Source: CAYYNQ01 sp964473105 (GTDB taxonomy: Bacteria > Sumerlaeota > Sumerlaeia > MVZB01). From it: a stretch of 40,377 nucleotides of DNA. The notes beneath the pieces were generated by a model that had not been told where the DNA came from, did not search any database, and saw only the letters and a list, made by a program, of their open reading frames with translations. The DNA lies in contig CAYYNQ010000069.1 in assembly GCA_964473105.1 (NCBI GenBank), forward strand, positions 1 through 40,377, given 5' to 3'. Numbering within the stretch: position 1 is the stretch's first letter; the number at the start of each line of letters is the position of its first letter. Shown in pieces: positions 1-6,351 of this stretch. The position numbers and the translations under genes are program-made.

Positions 1-146
1 CGGACGTTCTTTTTAACCCCCCCCCTAGTTTCTTGATGGGTGTTTTGGGCAATTTCGTACACAGGCTGGTTTGTGCTCGGATTGGGATGTGTATGGTAAT
101 ATCGCATGTTGTTTGCGCTGGGGAATACGATCCGGATTGACCGCAT
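1..146 (-). CDS. Possible 5' end of a gene running off the window, unrecognised product
   Basis: Reading the minus strand from an ATG at 146, the frame stays open to the window edge (about 48 codons). An AAAGG Shine-Dalgarno-like stretch lies about 6 bases before the ATG. The gene would follow the ABC-transporter ATPase stop by about 30 bases on the same strand, so it would be the next gene of the polysaccharide-export operon. The visible N-terminus (starting MRSIRIVFPSANNMRYYH) matches no family I recognise. The frame crosses a run of nine G, so a length error there would break it. It could also be non-coding sequence that happens to be open. Confidence 0.4.
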   Translation of the reverse strand, partial: MRSIRIVFPSANNMRYYHTHPNPSTNQPVYEIAQNTHQETRGGVKKNV

Positions 147-175
147 GAATCGCCTTTGCCCCTGATTTATCACGA

Positions 176-1453
176 TCAAGGTAGGAACCATTCAGAGGGT
201 TGGATAATATAACCTTGCCCAGGTAATACGCGGGGTCCCAGCCCGGGTATGCCAGAAGGCTCGACCACGAATGACATGGCATTGTTGACAATATCAACAT
301 TGTTTACCGGATTAATGGTTCCAATCGCGACCATCATATCATAACCGCCCGGCGCCAGTGGACATGATGGTATTCGACAGATGAACTTTCCGTGGCCTTT
401 GAACAATATCTCGTGCTCCTTGTGATTGTGTGTGGTTACCGTGAGTATGCGTTCATTCTGAGGCGAGTTAATGCCTATTGCAGCATAATCAAGTTCTTGG
501 TTAGGGCAATGATATTGAACCTCGACATTCAAATTACTCCCGCATCTCAGGCACCCCTTGTCCAAAGGATCCATATTGTCATCCAGCAGGCTCACTTTTT
601 TCAGGATTGGATACGCATCCTGAGACCGACCTGAATGGTTGGACAGGTGCGAGACTCCTTCGAGGAGTGGATGCACCATGGATTGATAGCACGAAATCGC
701 CTCATCCTGAGGACCATGATATCGGATGGCACCTTTCTCCATTACAATGCAAGAATCGCAGAGGCTGTGAATTGTGGACATATTATGGCTGACAAACAGT
801 ATGGTCCTGCCATCACCCGTCAGATCACCCATCTTGTCCAGACACTTCCTCCTGAATTCTGAATCGCCAACCGATAGAACCTCATCGACGATCAGGACCT
901 CGGGTTCCAGGTGGGCAGCCACTGCAAATCCCAGCCTAATGCGCATGCCGCTCGAATATCGTTTAACAGGTGTGTCGAGAAACATCTCGGTGCCGGCAAA
1001 ATCAACGATCTCGTCGAATTTCTTTGAAATTTCATGTTTACGCATGCCTAGGATAGAACCATTCAGATAGATGTTCTCACTTCCAGTCAGTTCGGGATGA
1101 AACCCCGTGCCGATTTCAAGCAGGCTTCCAACACGACCGTGGATTTCAATCCGGCCTGTGGTGGGGGCCGTGATTCTCGACATAATCTTCAGCAACGTCG
1201 ATTTACCCGAACCATTACGGCCGATGATCCCAATGGCTTCTCCTTTACGAATTTCAAGATTAATGTCCTTCAGAGCCCAGAACCAGTCGGCTCCCCGGTC
1301 GCGATCAAGAGTCAGACGGCGTGCGAGATGGCCTGGCAGGTTGCCCAAGAGTTCCCGGAATGTCCGTTTTAGGTCGACTGTTTCACCCAGACGGTATTGC
1401 TTGCCGAGATTGTCAGCACGAATCATTATGTCTTGAGAAGTCGTTTTGGACAT
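176..1453 (-). CDS. ABC transporter ATP-binding protein, polysaccharide/O-antigen export (Wzt-like)
   Basis: This is the cytoplasmic ATPase of an ABC-2 exporter for lipid-linked polysaccharide. A Walker A loop (GRNGSGKS, residues 78-85), an ABC signature (YSSGM, 166-170), a Walker B (VLIVDEVL, about 187-193) and a switch-region SHNM are all visible. The N-terminal extension with DWFWALKD before the fold is typical of the Wzt/TagH/KpsT group. Residues 260-425 form an extra C-terminal domain like the one Wzt proteins use to recognise the glycan chain end, so the exported chain may carry a terminal modification. The start has AAGGAAA 6 bases upstream. The gene lies 12 bases after the permease gene and pairs with it. 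The substrate cannot be read from sequence. Confidence 0.93.
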   Translation of the reverse strand: MSKTTSQDIMIRADNLGKQYRLGETVDLKRTFRELLGNLPGHLARRLTLDRDRGADWFWALKDINLEIRKGEAIGIIGRNGSGKSTLLKIMSRITAPTTGRIEIHGRVGSLLEIGTGFHPELTGSENIYLNGSILGMRKHEISKKFDEIVDFAGTEMFLDTPVKRYSSGMRIRLGFAVAAHLEPEVLIVDEVLSVGDSEFRRKCLDKMGDLTGDGRTILFVSHNMSTIHSLCDSCIVMEKGAIRYHGPQDEAISCYQSMVHPLLEGVSHLSNHSGRSQDAYPILKKVSLLDDNMDPLDKGCLRCGSNLNVEVQYHCPNQELDYAAIGINSPQNERILTVTTHNHKEHEILFKGHGKFICRIPSCPLAPGGYDMMVAIGTINPVNNVDIVNNAMSFVVEPSGIPGLGPRVLPGQGYIIQPSEWFLP

Positions 1454-1465
1454 GGATGGTTTCCT

Positions 1466-2473
1466 TCAGATAATGTCGGCAAACAGCCTCTCATTTTTAT
1501 GGAAATGGACAAGCCCCCAGATGAGCAGGATGCATGAGACAACGAAGCCGATTCCGACCAGTGGCCAGGGAGAAACAGGTTTGAGCATTACCATTTCTGT
1601 GATCTGGTAGACGATGTTCCCCGCTTCCATTGATGTTGTCACATCATGGCCCGATGCGATGTGTTTTTCGATCTCATCGGGCCGGATAACACGTTTCATA
1701 TCATGGTGATTTTTCATATGGGGATGCAGCAGACACCAGCGAAAACCCTCCACAACACCGGCCATTGGATTCAATCCGTAAAGCCATTTCCAATTCCCAA
1801 GCCATATCGGCAATTTACTGAATGGCACAATCACCGTGCAATACATCCAGAGTTGGACCAACAATGGAATGACATGGCGAATATCACGGTACTTCACATT
1901 CAGCGAACAAAGAATCAGGCCGAGACCCAATGCCGTCATCATCGTGATAATCAGCAGGATCGGGATGAGGATGACCGTCGCCGCAGGTACGATCATCTGT
2001 TCATTTATCCGGAAACAAGCCATTAATAGCAGTAGGCAGATAAGACCTACGGAAAAATCAATCAGCCTGGTGATGATCGAGGATGAGGGGATAATCAGCC
2101 GGGGCATGTAGATTCGGGTCAGCAGCGTCTCGTTTCCAACGAGACTGTTGCCGGCAGATGTCAATGAAGTTGCGAAATATCGCCATATAACCAGGCCAGC
2201 CATATAGAACAGGGGTTTTGGTAGGCCATCGTCAGGCAGGTCACCCACATTACCGAACAGAAAAGTAAATATGAAAGCAGTGGCCAGAGGGCCAAGGACG
2301 GCCCAAGAGATACCTAAAAATGTTTGTTTGTAACGGACTTTGATGTCCCGCCAGACAAGGAACAGAAACAATTCCCTAAATCGCCACAATTCGCCGAAAT
2401 CGATCGAAAACCAATGACCGGGAGGTTCAATGATGGTGGCCGGGGTTTTGGACAATGGGGCACCTTTGTTCAT
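1466..2473 (-). CDS. ABC-2 type polysaccharide export permease (Wzm-like)
   Basis: This is the membrane subunit of the polysaccharide exporter. It has an N-terminal amphipathic segment, then the family motif around 'LFLVWRDIKVRYKQTFLG', and about six hydrophobic helices. At 335 residues it is longer than usual Wzm permeases (about 260). The surplus is a hydrophilic stretch of about 50 residues (roughly 245-295) before the last helix, which should be periplasmic. The ATG at 2473 has no Shine-Dalgarno. A TTG at 2455 sits 7 bases after AAAGG and may be the true start, which would put the upstream operator array wholly outside the coding region. The ATPase gene follows 12 bases later. Control by the neighbouring winged-helix protein is inferred from shared inverted repeats. 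Confidence 0.92.
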   Translation of the reverse strand: MNKGAPLSKTPATIIEPPGHWFSIDFGELWRFRELFLFLVWRDIKVRYKQTFLGISWAVLGPLATAFIFTFLFGNVGDLPDDGLPKPLFYMAGLVIWRYFATSLTSAGNSLVGNETLLTRIYMPRLIIPSSSIITRLIDFSVGLICLLLLMACFRINEQMIVPAATVILIPILLIITMMTALGLGLILCSLNVKYRDIRHVIPLLVQLWMYCTVIVPFSKLPIWLGNWKWLYGLNPMAGVVEGFRWCLLHPHMKNHHDMKRVIRPDEIEKHIASGHDVTTSMEAGNIVYQITEMVMLKPVSPWPLVGIGFVVSCILLIWGLVHFHKNERLFADII

Positions 2474-2507
2474 TGTATGAACAGTATATGTTCACATAAT
2501 GAACAAA
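2465..2507 (-). promoter_or_regulatory. Phased operator array before the exporter operon
   Basis: Four hexamer half-sites alternate in direction at exactly 11-base steps: TGTTCA at 2467, TGAACA at 2478, TGTTCA at 2489 and TGAACA at 2500. The outer pair extends to a perfect 10-base inverted repeat (TTTGTTCATT at 2465-2474, AATGAACAAA at 2498-2507). On the minus strand a TATACT hexamer (2483-2488) lies inside the array and could be a -10 box for the permease gene. The same half-sites with the same step occur upstream of the adjacent regulator gene, so this is probably its operator. The binding protein is inferred, not shown. Confidence 0.68.
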
Positions 2508-2565
2508 GCGGGTCAAGCCCGGATGAGGTCGAATTGATCAAAGCAGTTCCATCGGAGATGGCCGA

Positions 2566-3165
2566 TCAAAATAATTCACGGAAAACAATCCCTTTCAATG
2601 ATTCACGATTTTCTGGAGTTTTGAGTCCTGTATACAGGAGTAGGTCATATGGTTTCCTTGTAGGATGGATATCGTTGATAGTATTGACCCGATGGCTAAA
2701 AAACAGTCTCCCCGGGTCCACTGAGTCATAGATTCCGGCAAACTGGAGATCATATTCCTGAAGTGTCAGATAGGCAATTTCGGCCAGTTCGCTGCAGCCC
2801 AGAAAGGCAATAAAACGAAATTCATTCTCAAGGCATTCGTGGAAACATTTTCGACATTGCAGGCGAGCCTTCCCGTAAAACTGGATCGAATGATACATGT
2901 ATTCATAGGTCAATCGGGATTTTTCGGTCAAACCCTTGGGGGTCAGGTAATACAGATAGCGTCTTCCCGGGGCATCCTTAATTTTAATCAGCCCCATGCG
3001 GATGAGTCGTTTCAGGTAGGAGTTGACCAGACCTAACGCCATGCGCGTTTCCTTGGCAAGATTACGTTGGTTGATATTGGGGGATTTATCGATGGCCTCA
3101 AGGACAGAGAGTTCCCGATGGACCTCCGTCTGGATAGCAACTTTTTTTTCTGATGATGGAGTCAT
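2566..3165 (-). CDS. Winged-helix transcriptional regulator with C-terminal nucleotide-binding-like domain
   Basis: Residues about 18-80 form a MarR/EPS-type winged helix: helix-turn-helix around NQRNLAKETRMALGLVNSYL, then a GLIK...RRYLYYLTPKG wing. Residues about 115-199 look like a Rossmann-type fold (FIAFLGCSELAEIAYLTL, then a GIYDS strand end), resembling the N-terminus of sugar-modifying proteins such as PglD. The protein may therefore sense a nucleotide sugar or other cofactor. The middle has paired cysteines (LQCRKCFHEC) that could bind metal. The gene sits between the sugar-acid cassette and the exporter and has matching inverted repeats on both sides, which points to autoregulation and control of the exporter. 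The ligand is unknown. The winged helix is clear; the C-terminal assignment is tentative. Confidence 0.8.
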   Translation of the reverse strand: MTPSSEKKVAIQTEVHRELSVLEAIDKSPNINQRNLAKETRMALGLVNSYLKRLIRMGLIKIKDAPGRRYLYYLTPKGLTEKSRLTYEYMYHSIQFYGKARLQCRKCFHECLENEFRFIAFLGCSELAEIAYLTLQEYDLQFAGIYDSVDPGRLFFSHRVNTINDIHPTRKPYDLLLYTGLKTPENRESLKGIVFRELF

Positions 3166-3533
3166 AAATCCATTGAGTTGACAGGTTCGAATTCCTGGGC
3201 GAGAAAACCCTGTATGTTCATAACATGAACAAAATGCTGAATTAAAGAACTAAAATAATTTCCTGGAAATGGGCTTGGTTGGATTAACGATTTAAAAGAT
3301 TTTGAAAATGATCTTGGGGAAATTGGCTCCCATGTAGAAAAAGACGGGGTTTTGACGCGGGATTGATCCCAGTGAGCCTTTTGATTTCTCAGCCTCAATC
3401 GCATAGGTCCATGAAAGGCTGGTCTATTTGAATTTCAAAACACGAGGGTTGCTGTTGAAACGGTATCCCTTGATGCATGACGGATCTTCCGCCTACAGAA
3501 ACTGTGATGGGGTGACCACAGGTCGCATATAAA
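3166..3533. other. Intergenic region between regulator and dehydrogenase genes
   Basis: This is 368 bases between two minus-strand genes. Apart from the 17-base inverted repeat at 3215-3231 I see no gene, RNA or clear terminator. An 80-codon minus-strand frame (3162-3404) has low-complexity, unconvincing composition and is not supported. The gap implies that the regulator has its own promoter and is not simply read through from the upstream cassette. Confidence 0.55.
3215..3231 (-). promoter_or_regulatory. Operator-like inverted repeat upstream of the winged-helix regulator gene
   Basis: This 17-base inverted repeat has 7-base arms (TGTTCAT and ATGAACA) and a 3-base centre. It lies 50 bases before the regulator start codon on that gene's strand. 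Half-site sequence and the 11-base start-to-start spacing match the four-site array before the exporter operon, which supports an autoregulatory operator. Confidence 0.62.
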
Positions 3534-4526
3534 TCAGGACGGATGCCTGAGTAGCCCCGCTCCAAATTGATCAGCTATTGCGTCGTGTACCGGTTTTTCA
3601 CCGTTCAGGACCCTGACACATTGCTCTGCAGCCCCCAATTCCATAAGGTAACGGCTGCGTCGTGCCGAGGCACCCATATGGGCTGTCAGGATGACATTGT
3701 CCATCTTTGTCAACATTCCCTCATAAGGTTCGTGCTCGAATACATCTATGGCAGCGCCGGCGAGGTGCTTCCGGCTTAGTCCATCTACCAGTGCCCTTTC
3801 GTTCAGGACCGCCCCCCGAGACGTATTGATCAGCATCGCGCCAGTTTTCATCATCGCGATCTCCCGCTGACCGATATAATATCGGTTCGACTCATTCATT
3901 GGGATATGCAGCGTGATGATATCGGACTTGCTCAACAATGTTTCAATATCGCACCAATTGACACCCACTAGGTTCGATTTTTCGATGTCTGGATTGATGT
4001 CATGAGCCAGGATATCAGGTTGAAATGGTCGAAGCAGGTCGATCACGATACGTCCTATTCTACCGACACCGATCACCCCCACTTTGAGTTCGCTAACCAG
4101 TTTCCCCATCATCCGGATCCATGTACCCTCCCTGACCAAGGTGTCGGAGACATGCACGTGACGTGCCAAGCTGATAATATGTGAGACGGTCAATTCCGCA
4201 ACACCCTGGGAGGGCGCATCGGGCGTATAGGCAACCTGAATTTGGTTCAGGCGACAATATTCCAGATCGATACTATCCAGCCCAATTCCGACCCTTGAAA
4301 TCAGTTTAAGGCGCTTGGCTAGATTCAGCATGTCGTGGTTGTAGACTTCGGTACCAGCGATGATGGCATCCACATCGTGGATCATGCCGCTAACTTCACC
4401 CGGCCTGAGTCGTCGGTTGTAGGGATTGAAAACCAGTTCCCAGCCGGTTGATTCAAGTAGGTCCATCGGTTTTCGCCCGGTTTTCCCGAAGGGGGAAGCC
4501 GTGACCAGAATCCTGAAGTCAGGCAT
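3534..4526 (-). CDS. D-isomer-specific 2-hydroxyacid dehydrogenase (phosphoglycerate dehydrogenase-like)
   Basis: This NAD(P)-dependent oxidoreductase would interconvert a 2-keto acid and a D-2-hydroxy acid. The Rossmann motif GVGRIG is at about 153-158. The catalytic set of the family is visible in the C-terminal third: Arg in INTSRGA, Glu in DVFEHEP and His in LTAHMGAS. At 330 residues it matches single-domain-pair members and lacks the ACT regulatory domain of SerA. The ATG at 4526 is preferred because GAGGA lies 6 bases before it; a TTG two codons upstream is also possible. It follows the cytidylyltransferase almost without gap, in a cassette with an HpaI-type aldolase. The substrate is therefore probably a sugar-acid or keto-acid intermediate of surface glycan synthesis, not 3-phosphoglycerate. 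That role is inferred. Confidence 0.88.
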   Translation of the reverse strand: MPDFRILVTASPFGKTGRKPMDLLESTGWELVFNPYNRRLRPGEVSGMIHDVDAIIAGTEVYNHDMLNLAKRLKLISRVGIGLDSIDLEYCRLNQIQVAYTPDAPSQGVAELTVSHIISLARHVHVSDTLVREGTWIRMMGKLVSELKVGVIGVGRIGRIVIDLLRPFQPDILAHDINPDIEKSNLVGVNWCDIETLLSKSDIITLHIPMNESNRYYIGQREIAMMKTGAMLINTSRGAVLNERALVDGLSRKHLAGAAIDVFEHEPYEGMLTKMDNVILTAHMGASARRSRYLMELGAAEQCVRVLNGEKPVHDAIADQFGAGLLRHPS

Positions 4527-4528
4527 GA

Positions 4529-5215
4529 TCAATCCTCGTGATCCTGACGGGATAAGGCCAGCAGTTCTGCAAGGTTGAACTTGAATTCATCATCGATGTC
4601 CGTGGATTCAACCGGGGGCGTAGCAAACATCATCGGTTTCTCGCCGATTCGTTTTCCCTTTAGCGCAAAAGATTCCTTTGTGAACAGGTAAAGACAGGAA
4701 TTTTCCTCATACAATGGCGGCAGGTCCTGGGTTCTGATCAGTTCCCCGGGGTTGTGATTGACTGGTTCCCCATTTTCTTCATAAAAGCGGGATTGGTGAT
4801 GAGTCACGCTAAAGAGTGAGTCAAATTCATTCATGTTTTCGACGAACTCGCGTAGTCCGTGCGTGATCGTCTCGGAGCTGATCATGGGGTTGGTGGCATG
4901 GGTCTGGAGGAATATGTCAGCCTCGGAATTCCCCAAATCATGTTCGATTATCCGGTTCATGCTGACATAGTCTCCCCGGATGTTCTCGGGACGCTCAATC
5001 ACCCGAACCTTTGATGAAAGATTTTCTGCTTCATTCAACACCTGTGTGCTATCTGTATCTATCAGGATATCGTCTACAGTGTAGGTGTTGTTTAGGGTAT
5101 GCACGATATGGTGATAAAGGGGTTTCCCACAGAATTTACGGAAATTCTTCCCCTGAACGCGCTCACTGTTTTCCTTGATTGGGACAAGTGCCGTGACTTT
5201 CAAGTCCTGTATCAT
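4529..5215 (-). CDS. Acylneuraminate/KDO cytidylyltransferase-family protein (CMP-sugar synthetase-like)
   Basis: Enzymes of this family activate a 2-keto-3-deoxy sugar acid with CTP to give a CMP-sugar and pyrophosphate. The nucleotide-binding start VTALVPIKENSERVQGKN followed by FCGKPL is a variant of the usual IPARGGSKGxxxKN...GKPL. A LQTHATNP segment stands where LQPTSPLR normally occurs, and a DIDDEF motif near residue 212 matches the metal-binding DID of the family. Length (228) is normal. It overlaps the aldolase stop (ATGA) and the dehydrogenase start is adjacent, so the three are one operon. The substitutions in the CTP and sugar loops suggest a substrate other than sialic acid or KDO. 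Confidence 0.87.
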   Translation of the reverse strand: MIQDLKVTALVPIKENSERVQGKNFRKFCGKPLYHHIVHTLNNTYTVDDILIDTDSTQVLNEAENLSSKVRVIERPENIRGDYVSMNRIIEHDLGNSEADIFLQTHATNPMISSETITHGLREFVENMNEFDSLFSVTHHQSRFYEENGEPVNHNPGELIRTQDLPPLYEENSCLYLFTKESFALKGKRIGEKPMMFATPPVESTDIDDEFKFNLAELLALSRQDHED

Positions 5216-5988
5216 TGACCCATCCCATCCCGGATGGCGTGAAGTCCTCGTCTGCAGCTCACCCCCAGCATGGTAATGTCCAGGCTGTATGCAATCATCG
5301 AGTAGCCCTCCCTGATCCGTTCAAGCGCCTCGCCGGGCTCGGGTTGGACTACGTGGATCCCCGCCCGGACTCCGTTATTCCGGCAACCTTTGAGAACCCG
5401 GTTCCTTGCCTTCAGGTATTCGGGATGGTCAAACTGTGCTGTCAGGCCCATGGACGCTGAGAGATCATAAGGACCAATGATGGCTGCATCGATGCCCTCA
5501 ACAGAAAGGATCGAATCTAGGTTTTCGACACCTTGGATGTGTTCGATTTGGACAGCGATGAAGGAGCGCTTGTTTGCTTCGGCCAAGTATTCCTCAACCG
5601 CGAAGCCATAGCCCAAACTGCGGCCGAACCCAAGCCCCCGATCACCCTGCGGAGGATACTTGACGGATCGGATCAGCTCATGGGCGTCTTCCTTGGTATT
5701 GACGAACGGCGCGATAACGCCAGCCGCCCCGGCATCAAGATAGCGTTTGGTCTCTGCATAGCGATTCCCTGGCATCCTGACCATCGGTGAACAGTTGGGA
5801 TTTGCGGCCTTGATCGCCTGGAATATAGCTTGCGTTTGGGTGAAATCGGCGGATGAATGCTCGGCATCGACCACAAGGTAATCGAATCCTGCGCTGCTCA
5901 TGATTTCAGCACAAACGGGGCTGATGGTATTGATCCAACTTCCGATGATCACATTTTGCATGGGTGTCGTTTTTCTAGGGGCCAGCAC
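5212..5988 (-). CDS. HpcH/HpaI-family class II aldolase
   Basis: Members cleave or form 2-keto-3-deoxy acids from pyruvate and an aldehyde using a divalent metal. Conserved elements visible in order are GSWI at the first strand, VDAEHS (catalytic His), VRMPGN (pyruvate-binding Arg), VQIEH (metal Glu) and GPYDLSASMGL (metal Asp). At 258 residues it is full length. The start could be the GTG at 5988, with GGAG just upstream, or the ATG at 5961. It overlaps the cytidylyltransferase gene, so its product is plausibly the keto-deoxy acid that the next enzyme activates with CMP. A purely catabolic role (as in hydroxyphenylacetate or glucarate breakdown) is less likely because no other catabolic gene is nearby. 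Confidence 0.88.
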   Translation of the reverse strand: MLAPRKTTPMQNVIIGSWINTISPVCAEIMSSAGFDYLVVDAEHSSADFTQTQAIFQAIKAANPNCSPMVRMPGNRYAETKRYLDAGAAGVIAPFVNTKEDAHELIRSVKYPPQGDRGLGFGRSLGYGFAVEEYLAEANKRSFIAVQIEHIQGVENLDSILSVEGIDAAIIGPYDLSASMGLTAQFDHPEYLKARNRVLKGCRNNGVRAGIHVVQPEPGEALERIREGYSMIAYSLDITMLGVSCRRGLHAIRDGMGQ

Positions 5989-6351
5989 GGACTCCGGTTA
6001 GTCTGGGCAGGGTTACTCGCCGACTTCGGTCTCTCTCCAGAATCCAATTTAGACTAATTTGGGTCGACTGGCAAGTAAACAGGGAATATATCCCCGTGTC
6101 CGGTTCGATATATTTTGCTCGCGCTTGTAATCTTAATTGGCCATAAACCCTGGATCTGAAGGGACCTTAAAGATCCGTCCGAAAATTCACCGGGTTATTA
6201 TTTGCTCGTTATATAATTGGGGTTGTATTTGATGATGGGGCTAAGTCTGCTTGGCAAGTCATAAAGTGTTTATTCTCTGCGGGGTGTCCGTTATGGTGGA
6301 TTTCGGCTTGTTCGGTTGTGGGCAGTGAGCAAATGTCTAAAGGAAAAAAGC
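5989..6351. other. Divergent intergenic region between the aldolase cassette and argS
   Basis: This is 363 bases between divergently transcribed genes, so it must hold promoters for both. A TATAAT hexamer occurs on the plus strand at 6212-6217 but lacks a good -35 at the right distance. I see no riboswitch, T-box or RNA gene. The frame of argS extends upstream to 6316, but the start with a ribosome binding site is at 6352. Confidence 0.5.

Noticed and set aside
25..300. 91-codon minus-strand frame near the window start
   Set aside because: It overlaps the ATPase C-terminus in another frame. The alternative frame ending at 146 has a better ribosome site and continues to the window edge.
2324..2731. 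135-codon plus-strand frame over the exporter promoter region
   Set aside because: It is antisense to the permease start and the regulator end and runs through the operator array; no protein features.
3162..3404. 80-codon minus-strand frame upstream of the winged-helix gene
   Set aside because: It spans the operator-like repeat, has no ribosome site and no family resemblance; it overlaps the regulator start in a different frame.
6212..6217. TATAAT before argS as a promoter -10 box
   Set aside because: No -35-like hexamer lies at 15-19 bases, and the region is AT-rich, so the match is not informative alone.
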